Origin: Halobacteriales archaeon SW_10_68_16
GTDB taxonomy: Archaea > Halobacteriota > Halobacteria > Halobacteriales > Haloarculaceae
Direction of reading: 5' to 3'
DNA length: 20,801 nt
Assembly: GCA_003023485.1 (NCBI GenBank)
Contig: PXSG01000095.1
Coordinates: forward strand, 1-20,801
A program made the position numbers and the translations under genes. Below are positions 7,545 to 15,283 of the stretch, piece after piece (positions within the stretch are counted from its first letter, which is position 1; the number at the start of each line of letters is the position of its first letter). The notes under the pieces are model-generated. The model saw only the letters and a list, made by a program, of their open reading frames with translations, did no database searches and had not been told where the DNA came from.

Positions 7545-7715
7545 GCAAACATCAAATAAAATATCCTGTATTTCCTTAGTATACTAGTAATAGTATATTT
7601 CAGAATTTTCTTTTCTTGGTTGTAGAGTTTTTCTGAGCATCAATATCCCCTCTTTTCTCCTATCTGAGTGAAGAAGTATATAATAAATATACTGTTTATG
7701 AATACTATATTACGG
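7545..7715. repeat. AT-rich island with repeated AGTATA dyads
   Basis: About 170 bases are far richer in A/T than any other part of the window. They contain TATACTA-gtaa-TAGTATA (7580-7597), AGTATAT-aataa-ATATACT (7675-7693), the palindrome AGTATACT (7578-7585), and ATACTAT at 7703-7709. A further GTATACT lies just outside at 7494-7500. No ORF is seen. Possible readings are a protein-binding array, an insertion scar or foreign DNA. Confidence 0.55.
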
Positions 7716-7803
7716 GATAGACGAGCGGTCGTACGAGGACGAGCGCCGCGGCGACGAACAGTCCGGCGAGCAGCCAGAAGGCGGCAGCGAAGCCGGCGGG
7801 CCC
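7705..7803 (-). pseudogene. C-terminal remnant of a membrane protein (transporter-like last helix)
   Basis: Directly after the PRPP synthetase stop and in the same frame, 32 codons read GPAGFAAAFWLLAGLFVAA then ALVLVRPLVYPVI, ending at TAG (7707-7705). This is one strongly hydrophobic helix with a short basic tail, like the last helix of a major-facilitator-type transporter. No start codon lies within it. GC and codon use match real genes and change abruptly to AT-rich DNA at the stop. I infer that it is the leftover 3' end of a deleted gene. Read-through extension of the PRPP synthetase is the less likely alternative. Confidence 0.4.
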
Positions 7804-8655
7804 TCACAGCGCGTCGGCGACGGCGGGCGCGGCGCTGACGGCACTGACCTCGCGCTCGACGGTGTCGGTGCCGTAGACGGCCTCGACGCCGGCGCGGGCG
7901 AGTTTCAGGCGAGCCCCGTCGACCAGCAGCGGGTGGACACAGGCGGTGTAGACGCCCGCAGCGTCGCGGTCCTGGAGGACGCGGACAGTCTCGCAGACGG
8001 TCGACCCGGTGGCGACGATGTCGTCGACGAGGACGACGTCCCTGCCGGCGACAGCGGCGTCGCCGGGCTCGACTTCGACTGCGTCGCCGGCGTGGCGTGT
8101 CTTCTCGAAGTGGTCGATCCCGCCGCGGCCGTAGGCGTCTGCGACCGACCGGGCGAGGTCGACGGCACCGTCGTCGGGTGCAAGAAAGAGCGGATCGGCG
8201 AGATCTGCGGGCAGGGGGTCGGCGAGGCGACCCGCCGCGTTGACGGCCTCGGCGGGCACGTCGAAGTAGTCACAGACTGCCGTCTCGTGAGGGTTGACGG
8301 TCAGCACCCGGTCCGTCCCCGTCGAGATGGCCCGCGCGACCGCCCGCGCGGAGACGGGCTCGCCGGCCTCGAAGGCGCTGTCCTGGCGGGCGTAGCCCAT
8401 GTAGGGCAGGACGGTCGTCACCTTGCCGGCGCCGGCCTCGCGGGCCGCGTCCTGCAACTGCAGGAGTTCGACGTGCGCGGCGTCCGAGAGGGTGGCGGCG
8501 ACGACGACAGCGTGGTCGCCGCGGTCGAGTCCGTCGAGGCGGACGACCCCTTCCCCGTCGGGGAACTGTTCGTACGCGACGCCCGCCAGCCCCTGTCCCG
8601 TGACCGCGGCGAGTTCGGCGGCCAGCGCCTGCGAGTGTGACCCGGCGACGATCAT
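7804..8655 (-). CDS. prs: Ribose-phosphate pyrophosphokinase (PRPP synthetase)
   Basis: A 283-residue enzyme that makes PRPP from ribose 5-phosphate and ATP for nucleotide, His and Trp synthesis. The ATP-loop motif YARQDSAFEAGEPVSARAVA is at 88-107. A TVNPHE segment near 119-124 replaces the usual VDxH stretch. The flexible-loop basic motif EKTR is at 184-187. The ribose-phosphate loop DVVLVDDIVATGST is at 206-219. It is shorter than bacterial enzymes (about 315), as expected for the archaeal form. The start is ATG at 8655-8653, with a TATA-like TTTAGG 22-27 bases upstream. The stop is followed directly by a membrane-protein remnant in frame. Confidence 0.95.
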   Translation of the reverse strand: MIVAGSHSQALAAELAAVTGQGLAGVAYEQFPDGEGVVRLDGLDRGDHAVVVAATLSDAAHVELLQLQDAAREAGAGKVTTVLPYMGYARQDSAFEAGEPVSARAVARAISTGTDRVLTVNPHETAVCDYFDVPAEAVNAAGRLADPLPADLADPLFLAPDDGAVDLARSVADAYGRGGIDHFEKTRHAGDAVEVEPGDAAVAGRDVVLVDDIVATGSTVCETVRVLQDRDAAGVYTACVHPLLVDGARLKLARAGVEAVYGTDTVEREVSAVSAAPAVADAL

Positions 8656-8676
8656 GTGCGAGTGCTCGATACGGGG

Positions 8677-8682
8677 CCTAAA
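8677..8682 (-). promoter_or_regulatory. TATA-like box of prs
   Basis: TTTAGG on the minus strand lies 22-27 bases ahead of the prs ATG, the spacing expected for a leaderless haloarchaeal gene. Confidence 0.5.
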
Positions 8683-8721
8683 CGGCTTTTCGGTGCGCGG
8701 CGAGCCGGGCGCTCGGGTGTC

Positions 8722-10629
8722 TCAGTCGTGGGGGTGGGTGCGTTCGAGCGCCTCGCGGACGGCGTCGGTGTGCCCGAGGAAGGTGAGGTGGTCGCCGTGT
8801 TCGAGGGTGAGTTCCTGTTCGGGGACCTGGTTCTCGCCGTCGCGGCCGACCAGGGCGATGAGGACGCCGTTTGGCAGTTCGGCGTCGAGGTCAGCGATGG
8901 TCATCCCCACGAGGTCCTCGGCGGTGACCTCGATCTCCTGGACGTCGCCGGTCCGTCCGAGTTCGGTCATCCAGTTGGCCAGCGCCGGGCGCTCGATGAC
9001 GTTGTCGATGGTCCAGGCGGTCGCGTCCGGGGACGAGATCGCCCGCACGCCAAGTTCCTCGAAGGGATCGACGTTGCTGGGGTTGTTCGCCCGCGCGACG
9101 ACCCGCTCGACGTCGAACTGTGTCTTCGCGAGCTGGCAGACCAGCAGGTTGGCGTCGTCGTCAGCCGTCGCCGCGATGGCGACCTTGGCGTTTGCCGCGC
9201 CGGCGCTTCTGAGTACTTCCGAGTCGGTGCCGTCACCGTGTTCGACCGTGAAGCCCTCGCCGCGCGCTATCTCCACGATCTCCTGGTCCTTGTCGATGAG
9301 TAGCACGTCTTCGCCACGGTCCTCCAGCCGTTCGGCGAGCGAGCGTCCGACCTTGCCCGCGCCGATTATGAGTATGCGCATGGGTAGTACCTTGAGTCGT
9401 TCCGCGATCTTGCGTGCGAGGCCGCCCTCGAAGACGACCGTCGCGAGGATGACCAGAAAGACCGTCCCCGCGAGGATGTCGGCCTGCGCCTCCAGGGCCG
9501 GGCGGCCCTGTTCCTCCGCGAGCGCCGCGAGTTCGATGGCGAACAGCGTCGCCACGCTGGCGGGGATGATCCCCCTCGGGCCGACCAGGCTGATGAACAG
9601 TTTCTCGCGGGTCGTGATCTTGGTGCCGTACGTCGAGAGAAAGACGAGCAGCGGCCGCAACACGAGCGCGACGAGCACGACCAGCGCGATTCCGCCCAGC
9701 CCCAGCCCCAGCAACGTCTCGAACTCGATCAGTGCCGCCAGGGCGATGAAGACAAACGAGAGGACGATCAGCGTGATGTCGCCCTTGAACTCCTCGATGT
9801 CGTTCTGGTAGGGGATGTCGACGTTGCCCAGGATGATGCCCGCGGTGGCGACGGCAGCGACGCCGGCCTCCGCGGCGATAGAGTCGGCGACGGCGAAGGC
9901 CAGCACCGCGCCGGCCAGCGTGATCAGTCGGGCGTTCTGCGGGGGGTTCTGGGGCGAGAGGTCGACGTGGGCGAGGACGTACCAGAGGATGACCGCCACG
10001 AGGATGCCCACCCCGAGTCCGATGCCGATCCGCTCGGCGAACGCGCTCACGAAGTTCCCGGGGTCGACTTCCTGGGCGGCGACCGCCTTGAACACCACGA
10101 CCGCGAGGACGGCCGCGGTCACGTCGTTGACGATCCCCTCCGTTTCGAGGGCGGCCGCCACCGGTCGCCGGACGGGGACGACGTTGAGGATGGGCGTGAT
10201 CACCGTCGGCCCCGTTGCGACGAGCAGGGCGCCGACGACCAGCGCGATCCCCCACTCGGCCCCGAGCAGGAACCGGACCGCGATCGCGGTGCCGATAAAG
10301 GAGATCAGCGCGCCGACCGTGACGAGTCGCAGCGCCGCCGACGGTGCCTCCCGGAGCTTCTCGATGTGGAGGTGAAAGGCCCCCTCGAAGACGATGATCG
10401 CGACGCTCAGGCCGACGATCGTCGACAGCGCGTCGCCGAAGGCGTCCTGCGTGACGAGGCCGATGCCCTTCGGGCCGACGGCGATGCCAGCGAGGATCAG
10501 AAACAGGACGCTGGGCACGCGGTAGCGGTCCGAGACGACCTGCGAGCCGACGCCGAGCGCGACGATGACCGCGACGATCAGCATCAGGCTCGGCTGCCCG
10601 ACTCCCGTCGCTGCTGCTAGCGGGTACAT
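8722..10629 (-). CDS. CPA1-type cation:proton antiporter with C-terminal TrkA-N/TrkA-C (RCK) module
   Basis: A 635-residue fusion. Residues 1 to about 400 form about 12 membrane helices of the Na+(K+)/H+ antiporter fold, with the conserved GIVNDVTAAVLAVVVFKA segment (Asn-Asp pair) and GPRGIIPASVATLFAIELA. From about residue 417 a Rossmann RCK domain begins (MRILIIGAGKVGRSLAE, GxGxxG), with LLIDKD and a GDGTD turn. A TrkA-C domain ends the protein. RCK modules sense NAD(H), ATP or cyclic dinucleotides and gate transport. The likely role is ion and pH homeostasis at the membrane. The start is ATG at 10629; a GTG directly before it is possible. The exchanged ion is not readable from sequence. 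Confidence 0.93.
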   Translation of the reverse strand: MYPLAAATGVGQPSLMLIVAVIVALGVGSQVVSDRYRVPSVLFLILAGIAVGPKGIGLVTQDAFGDALSTIVGLSVAIIVFEGAFHLHIEKLREAPSAALRLVTVGALISFIGTAIAVRFLLGAEWGIALVVGALLVATGPTVITPILNVVPVRRPVAAALETEGIVNDVTAAVLAVVVFKAVAAQEVDPGNFVSAFAERIGIGLGVGILVAVILWYVLAHVDLSPQNPPQNARLITLAGAVLAFAVADSIAAEAGVAAVATAGIILGNVDIPYQNDIEEFKGDITLIVLSFVFIALAALIEFETLLGLGLGGIALVVLVALVLRPLLVFLSTYGTKITTREKLFISLVGPRGIIPASVATLFAIELAALAEEQGRPALEAQADILAGTVFLVILATVVFEGGLARKIAERLKVLPMRILIIGAGKVGRSLAERLEDRGEDVLLIDKDQEIVEIARGEGFTVEHGDGTDSEVLRSAGAANAKVAIAATADDDANLLVCQLAKTQFDVERVVARANNPSNVDPFEELGVRAISSPDATAWTIDNVIERPALANWMTELGRTGDVQEIEVTAEDLVGMTIADLDAELPNGVLIALVGRDGENQVPEQELTLEHGDHLTFLGHTDAVREALERTHPHD

Positions 10630-10752
10630 CACACTGACGTGCTGTGGGGTTCCGGTCTTCCGGGGCTGATTCCACCGGGCTGTTTGGCGTCCGTCACTCC
10701 ATCGGAAACGAACGGGGGGTCGCTGTTAATGGTTCCGACCCGCGTGTCGCGG

Positions 10753-11662
10753 TCACTCCAGCAGCCCGAGGTCCTCGGCGACCGCCGACAGCGGGACGCG
10801 CGTCTCCGTGTCACGGGCAGCCAGCACGGACAGGGGCCGGACGGCCTCGCCCGGCGGGTCCTCGAAGCGGTCGGGATGGAGGAGCGCGCCGAAAAATTCG
10901 AGTGCGTCGACAAGCCGCGGTCCCGGTCGGTTGACGTAGTGGTGGCCGTCGACAGCGTAGGCGCGCCCCTCGCGGACGGCCGTCAGGTCCAGCCAGCCCT
11001 CCCGGGCCGTCAGGTCGGTCAGGTTCGCCGCCGTCTGGTCGAGGTCGAACCCACAGGGTGCGGCCACCAGGATGTCGGGGTCGTATGCGCGGACCTCGGC
11101 CCACTCACGGGGCCGGGAGCGCTCGCCGGGGTCGGCAAGCCCGTACCGGCCGCCGGCCGTCTCGACCGTCCCCGGCACCCAGTGGCCGGCGACCATCCTC
11201 GACGGCCGCGATGCGCTGCCGGAGGTCGGCGACGACCTCATGGGCACGCTCTTCGCGGCCGAGTGCGCTCCCGATCCGCTCGACGTCGGCCAGGACGTCG
11301 GCGAGGCTGTGGGGGTCGGTCGTCAGCACCTCGGCGCCGAGTCCGAGGTCGTCGACGGCCGTCCGGACGCGCACCTCGTCGACCGCACAGACGTCACAGA
11401 TGCCCTGGGAGACGACCACGTCGGGGTCCAGCGCAGCCAGGCGCTCGCGGTCGATCTCGTAGACGCCCCCCTCCTCGATGGCCGCCTCGACCTGCTCGTT
11501 GATTTCGGCGCTGGTCGCGTCGGGGTCGACCCGCGAACTGTTGACCGCGGGCACCTCGCGGGCGGGTGGCGGGTAGTCACACTCGTGTGAGACGCCGACG
11601 GGTTCGACCCCGAGGGCGTAGACGATCTCGGTCGCCGAGGGCAAAAGCGAGACGACGCGCAT
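10753..11662 (-). pseudogene. Cobalamin-binding / BtuF-like substrate-binding protein, broken by deletion and frameshift
   Basis: Two frames together give one cobalamin-type binding protein. Frame A (11662 to about 11197) begins MRVVSLLPSATEIVYALG and includes SQGICDVCAV, both typical of this family, and runs to RIAAVED. Frame B starts at an ATG (11196-11194) as MVAGHWVPGTVETAGGRYGL and continues to GLLE with a stop at 10755-10753. Frame A continues as junk to 11105. Family members usually carry about a dozen more residues (a VAVLEWLDP-like stretch) just before the MVAGHW segment. The break therefore looks like a deletion of a length not divisible by three. No lipoprotein signal is present, as in the cytoplasmic variants. 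Reinitiation at the ATG is possible, as is a sequence error. Confidence 0.75.
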
Positions 11663-11686
11663 ACCGGGGGCAGGGGTGCCAGCGCC

Positions 11687-11818
11687 AAAAACCCGCCGCG
11701 GGAGCGCGGCGAAAAGTGGGTGGTCAGGTGTCCGGGGCGCGCCGTGGGAGGATGGGTGGTCCGAGGCCGTGTCGAGCCTGCGCGCCCACCGGATGCAGGG
11801 ACGTCAGCGCTCATAAAG
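11687..11818 (-). promoter_or_regulatory. Structured leader or small RNA upstream of the cobalamin-binding gene
   Basis: On the minus strand a TATA-like CTTTATG (11818-11812) is followed by a perfect 8-bp inverted repeat GGGCGCGC/GCGCGCCC (11787-11780 with 11742-11735) that encloses an AGGC/GCCT hairpin. A second stem GCCGCG-ctcc-CGCGGC (11710-11695), GGG and five T (11691-11687) come next. The ATG follows at 11662. This is the layout of an attenuator or of a short RNA with its own terminator. The T run is also 25-29 bases from the ATG and could instead be the gene's own promoter box. No known riboswitch consensus was recognised. Confidence 0.35.
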
Positions 11819-11888
11819 ACCCGTCAGACACGCGCGTGACATCGACGGCGGGCGGGCGTTTTTTGTCCGTCGCGGGCCACCCCAACGT

Positions 11889-11987
11889 ATGACCTGGGCC
11901 GACCTGTTCGAGCGCGCGAGCGGCCACGACGTCACTGTCGCCGACGTCCGCGAGACACTCGCAGCCCGCCGGGAGGACGATGGCTGA
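11889..11987 (+). CDS. Small ORF (32 aa) overlapping a PIN-like gene
   Basis: The ORF encodes MTWADLFERASGHDVTVADV then RETLAARREDDG. It is preceded by a T-rich box (GTTTTTTG) about 25-30 bases upstream, consistent with a leaderless start. Its last codons overlap the ATG of the next gene (11980) by 8 bases in another frame, a sign of translational coupling. The peptide is acidic, amphipathic and probably helical. No function is recognised. Its position ahead of a PIN-like protein allows an antitoxin-like or partner role, which is inference only. Confidence 0.6.
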   Translation: MTWADLFERASGHDVTVADVRETLAARREDDG

Positions 11988-12456
11988 GGGCGACGCGGAC
12001 CCGACGCGGGTCGTCGCGGACGCGGACGTGCTGGCGGCGGACCTGCTGGTCGGCGGTGCCGCCCGCGAGGCGCTCGATCACGTCCGCGAACACTCCTGGA
12101 TGACGCTGGTCGCCAGCGACCCCCTCATCGCCGACGCCGTGGCGGTCGTGACCGACCTCGCGGACGCCGACCTGGCCGCCGACTGGCGCGAGCGGGTCGA
12201 TCGGGAACGGGAGGCCGTCGAGCACCCGCCCGGCGATCACCCCGGCCTCGCGTCGGCATATCGCGGGCGTGGTGCCCACCTGCTCACCTACGACGAGGGA
12301 CTGGGTAGCGCCGGCGCGAACCTCTCCCTGCAACCGCACTTCCGGGTGAGCGTCCGCGAGCCCGACGCCTTCGCGCGGTTGTTCGACCCGGCGTCGCTGT
12401 ACGAGGCGACTCACGACGGAACCTATTCGGGCCCCGACCGCGACCCGCGGAAGTGA
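11980..12456 (+). CDS. PIN-like domain protein
   Basis: A 158-residue acidic protein. The N-terminus RVVADADVLAADLLVG places D14 and D16 at the end of the first strand, as in PIN nucleases. A helix-rich middle follows, then DHPGLASAYRGRGAHLLTYD, with D86 and D105 in the places where PIN domains carry later metal ligands. No membrane segment is seen. PIN proteins cut RNA as toxins or as processing enzymes, but many haloarchaeal PIN-like proteins of this kind are uncharacterised. The start ATG at 11980 overlaps the preceding 32-codon ORF. The fold is likely; nuclease activity is not shown. Confidence 0.75.
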   Translation: MAEGDADPTRVVADADVLAADLLVGGAAREALDHVREHSWMTLVASDPLIADAVAVVTDLADADLAADWRERVDREREAVEHPPGDHPGLASAYRGRGAHLLTYDEGLGSAGANLSLQPHFRVSVREPDAFARLFDPASLYEATHDGTYSGPDRDPRK

Positions 12457-12501
12457 GCGGGCCGGCGAGGCCAGACAGGGCAGGTCCGGGACGGGCACAC
12501 C

Positions 12502-13245
12502 TCACAGCAGCCGCGAGAGGAACTCCTTACCGCGGTCGGTCCGTGGCTGGTCGAAGAACTGCTCGGCGGGCGTGCGTTCCGCGATGTGGCCGTCGGACAT
12601 CAGGGTGATGGTGTCGCCGACCTCGCGGGCAAAGCCCATCTCGTGGGTGACCACGAGCATCGTCATCCCCTCCTCGGCGAGGTCCCGCATCACGTCCAGC
12701 ACCTCCCCCACGAGTTCGGGGTCCAGCGCACTGGTCACCTCGTCGAACAACATCACCTCGGGGTCCATCGCGAGCGCCCGGGCGATGGCGACCCGCTGTT
12801 GTTGCCCGCCCGAGAGTTCGTTGGGGTGGGAGTCGGCCTGCCCCTCCAGGCCCACCCGCGCGATCAGGTCCTCGGCGCGCTCGCGGGCCTCGGATTCGGG
12901 GATGCCCCTGACCTCGGTCGGCCCGAGCATGATGTTCTCGCGGGCGGTCATGTGGGGAAAGAGGTTGAACGACTGGAAGACCATCCCGACCCGCTGGCGC
13001 AGGCGGTTGACGTCGGCGTCGGGCGCGGAGATGGCCTCGCCGCCGAGGCGGATCTCGCCGCTCTGGATCTCCTCTAAGCGGTTCGTACACCGCAACAGCG
13101 TCGACTTGCCCGACCCCGAGGGGCCGATGACGACGGCCACTTCCTGGCGCTCGACCTCCAGGGTGATGTCCTTGAGGACGTGGATGTCCCCGAAGTACTT
13201 GTTCACGTCCTCGAACTCGACGAGGGCGTCGTCGGCCGAACTCAT
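12502..13245 (-). CDS. Polar amino acid ABC transporter ATP-binding protein (GlnQ-like)
   Basis: A 247-residue ATPase that powers amino acid import. Walker [10 protein letters not shown] is at 41-49, the Q-loop at Q91, the signature LSGGQ at 144-148, Walker B VMLFDE at 164-169 with [10 protein letters not shown] (typical of the GlnQ/HisP group), and the switch His in VVTHEMGFA. The start is ATG at 13245-13243. It overlaps the permease stop in an ATGA arrangement, so the two are translationally coupled. It is the last gene of a three-gene unit: binding protein, permease, ATPase. The substrate class (polar amino acid) is inferred from family and neighbours. Confidence 0.95.
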   Translation of the reverse strand: MSSADDALVEFEDVNKYFGDIHVLKDITLEVERQEVAVVIGPSGSGKSTLLRCTNRLEEIQSGEIRLGGEAISAPDADVNRLRQRVGMVFQSFNLFPHMTARENIMLGPTEVRGIPESEARERAEDLIARVGLEGQADSHPNELSGGQQQRVAIARALAMDPEVMLFDEVTSALDPELVGEVLDVMRDLAEEGMTMLVVTHEMGFAREVGDTITLMSDGHIAERTPAEQFFDQPRTDRGKEFLSRLL

Positions 13246-14123
13246 AACCGCCTCCCGAGGCCCTTGCCGATGGAACCCAGCAGGCCGCGCAGGCCCTCGG
13301 GTTCGTCGTCGGCCGACCAGTCTGCGCGGCGTTCGAGGATGCTCACCGCGAGGCTCATCGACATCGTCACCAGGAGGTAGAACAGGCAGACCCACACCAG
13401 CGGCGTCCAGGGGTCGAGCTGGTTGCTGTTGATGTTCCGGAAGACGCTCATGATCTCGGGGATGGCGATGACCGTCAGCAGGGAGGTATCCTTGACGAGG
13501 ATGATCTGGTCGTTGCCGATGGCGGGCAGGGCGTTGCGCCAGGCCTGCGGGAGGACGACCTTCCGCATCGCCTGCACCTTGGACATCCCCAGCGACCTGG
13601 CGGCCTCAAGCTGGCCGTCCTCGACGGCGCCGACCCCGCCGCGGATGGCCTCGGCGACGTAGGCGATGTGGTTCAGCGTCAGCCCGATGATGGCTGCGGG
13701 TACCCGCCAGTCGCCGATGGGGAACTGGCCGGGAGGCCACAGCCGCGGGATGCCGAAGAAGATGACGAACAGCTGGAAGAGCAGCGGCGTCCCGCGGAAG
13801 AACTCGACGTAGCCCTTGGCGATGCGCCCGGTCAGCGGCGAGTCGGAGATGCGGGCCAGTCCCATGAGCGTCCCCAGCGTCACCGAGGCGATGCTGGAGA
13901 CGACGACGATGAAAACGACGAGCCTGAACGCCTCGACGAACCGCGGGAAGACCGACCGGAGGAGTCGGTAGTTCACCTGCGTTGCGAGGATCCAGGCGAG
14001 AAAACCCAGGACTGCCAGGGTGAACACCCCGGCAATCGCTTCGCCGATGCGCCTGACGACCGCGTCGTCGTCGAGGAACCCGGTGCCGTCTGTGGCTGCC
14101 TGTTCCGAGTAGGCGTCCGACAT
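13242..14123 (-). CDS. Polar amino acid ABC transporter permease
   Basis: A 293-residue membrane protein of the HisM/GlnP type. An acidic N-terminus is followed by a first helix ([15 protein letters not shown]), then the standard five-helix permease core containing [20 protein letters not shown]. The EAA loop [20 protein letters not shown] docks on the ATPase. The C-terminal acidic tail is cytoplasmic. The start is ATG at 14123; a GTG 21 bases upstream would add seven residues. The single permease probably forms a homodimer. Its stop overlaps the ATPase start. Confidence 0.94.
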   Translation of the reverse strand: MSDAYSEQAATDGTGFLDDDAVVRRIGEAIAGVFTLAVLGFLAWILATQVNYRLLRSVFPRFVEAFRLVVFIVVVSSIASVTLGTLMGLARISDSPLTGRIAKGYVEFFRGTPLLFQLFVIFFGIPRLWPPGQFPIGDWRVPAAIIGLTLNHIAYVAEAIRGGVGAVEDGQLEAARSLGMSKVQAMRKVVLPQAWRNALPAIGNDQIILVKDTSLLTVIAIPEIMSVFRNINSNQLDPWTPLVWVCLFYLLVTMSMSLAVSILERRADWSADDEPEGLRGLLGSIGKGLGRRL

Positions 14124-14165
14124 GCCTGCCCAGTACAACGGCACAGTGTTAAGTGTTGAGTACTT

Positions 14166-14188
14166 CGGACTGGCGAAACCCCAGTCCG
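14166..14188 (-). terminator. Hairpin between binding-protein and permease genes
   Basis: CGGACTGG (14166-14173) and CCAGTCCG (14181-14188) form a perfect 8-bp stem with a 7-base loop in the 140-base gap. Such hairpins can stabilise or end the upstream message so that more binding protein than permease is made. No T run follows, so full termination is unlikely. Confidence 0.4.
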
Positions 14189-14263
14189 GGGACGCCGTGC
14201 GTAGCTGTCGATACGCAAATCCGAACCGAGCTCGACGGTGTCAGGAGCCGTCGACGGCCGTGG

Positions 14264-15211
14264 TCACCCGGCGAAGTACTTGCTGTGAATCTCGTCGTAC
14301 GTGCCCGACTCCTTGACCGCTGCGAGGGCCTCGTTGACGGCCTGGAGGAACTCGTCGTCGTCCTCGCGGAACGCGATGCCGTAGTTCTCGACGGTCAGGG
14401 TGAGGTAGTCCGGCGCGTCCTGGCCTGCCTCCTCTGCTGCACCCTCGCCTTCGAGCATGACGACCGGGTCCTGTTCCTCGGCGAACTCGACGTTGACGGT
14501 GTTGTCGTTGACGACCGCGGCCACCTGGCCGTTGATGAGTGCGTCGAAGGCCCCGGTGATCTGGTCGTAGCTCTGGATCTCGAGGTCGCCGTCGAACTCC
14601 TCTTTGAGTTGCTCTGCGGCCCCCTCGCCGGTGGTGCCCTTCTGGACGCCGACGGCCTTGCCCTTGAGGTCGTCCTTCGAGGAGATGTCGCTGTTCTCCA
14701 GGATGGCGACCGTCTGGTAGGCCGTGAAGTACGGGTCCGAGAAGTCGACCCGCTCGTCGCGCTCGTCGTTGATGGTCATCGCGCTCATGATGACCCGGAA
14801 GTTGCCGTTGTTCAGCGACGCGATGATGCCGTCCCAGGCGGTCTTCTGGAACTCGTAGTCCAGCCCCATCTCGTCTTCGTAGATTGCTTGTGCCATCTCG
14901 GGATCGAACCCCTTCAGTTCGCCCTCCTCGTTGCGGAACTCGAAGGGTTTGTACGGGATGTCCGACCCGATGGTGACGACCCCGTCCCCGAGGCCGAACG
15001 GGTTGTCCTCGCCGTCGTCGCCGTCTTCCATGTCCCCCCCGTCGTCGCCGTCGCTACCGTCGCTACCGCCGTCGTCGCCGTCACTCCCATCACTGCCGCC
15101 GCCATCTTCGCCGTCACTACTACCGCCGTCGCCGCCGTCGCCACCACAGCCGGCGATGCTTATCGTTGCCGTGCTCGCTGCGAGCGCCTTGAGGTACCTG
15201 CGTCTCCGCAT
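14264..15211 (-). CDS. Amino acid ABC transporter substrate-binding lipoprotein
   Basis: A 315-residue extracellular binding protein of family 3. The N-terminus MRRRRYLKALAAS has the Arg-Arg-x-Tyr-Leu-Lys pattern of Tat signals. SIAGCGG supplies a lipobox with C22 as the lipid anchor. Residues 23-70 are a Gly/Asp/Ser linker, with GGSDGSDGDD repeated twice in tandem. The mature domain starts near GVVTIGSDIPYKPFEF and continues with EMAQAIYEDEMGLDYEF, NNGNFRVIMSAMTI and RVDFSDPYFTAYQTVAI, as in Gln/His/Arg binding proteins. The start is ATG at 15211, with TTTAAG 26-31 bases upstream. It is the first gene of the ABC operon. Confidence 0.93.
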   Translation of the reverse strand: MRRRRYLKALAASTATISIAGCGGDGGDGGSSDGEDGGGSDGSDGDDGGSDGSDGDDGGDMEDGDDGEDNPFGLGDGVVTIGSDIPYKPFEFRNEEGELKGFDPEMAQAIYEDEMGLDYEFQKTAWDGIIASLNNGNFRVIMSAMTINDERDERVDFSDPYFTAYQTVAILENSDISSKDDLKGKAVGVQKGTTGEGAAEQLKEEFDGDLEIQSYDQITGAFDALINGQVAAVVNDNTVNVEFAEEQDPVVMLEGEGAAEEAGQDAPDYLTLTVENYGIAFREDDDEFLQAVNEALAAVKESGTYDEIHSKYFAG

Positions 15212-15236
15212 ATCCGTGGCTTCACAGCCCAACGGG

Positions 15237-15242
15237 CTTAAA
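15237..15242 (-). promoter_or_regulatory. TATA-like box of the ABC operon
   Basis: TTTAAG on the minus strand lies 26-31 bases ahead of the binding-protein ATG (15211), fitting a leaderless transcript. Confidence 0.55.
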
Positions 15243-15283
15243 TCGTGCCCTCGACGCCGGACGTGCCAGTCACTCGAACCGGG

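Larger units (their letters stand above)
7293..7704. other. 412-base intergenic region without a recognisable gene
   Basis: No coding frame with haloarchaeal character is seen. The first half is GC-rich and holds two IclR-type palindromes and a hairpin. The second half is markedly AT-rich and full of AGTATA-type repeats. These parts are listed separately. Confidence 0.65.

Noticed and set aside
7705..8655. Programmed stop-codon read-through of prs
   Set aside because: The protein already has its full length for the archaeal type, and no read-through signal is seen. A gene remnant explains the tail more simply.
11663..11888. tRNA, cobalamin riboswitch or C/D-box RNA
   Set aside because: No cloverleaf, B12-box or C/D box consensus could be found. 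Only generic stems are present.
15002..15145. GTC/GCC-rich tract as a microsatellite or CRISPR-like array
   Set aside because: It is the coding sequence of the Gly/Asp/Ser linker. There are no spaced identical repeats.
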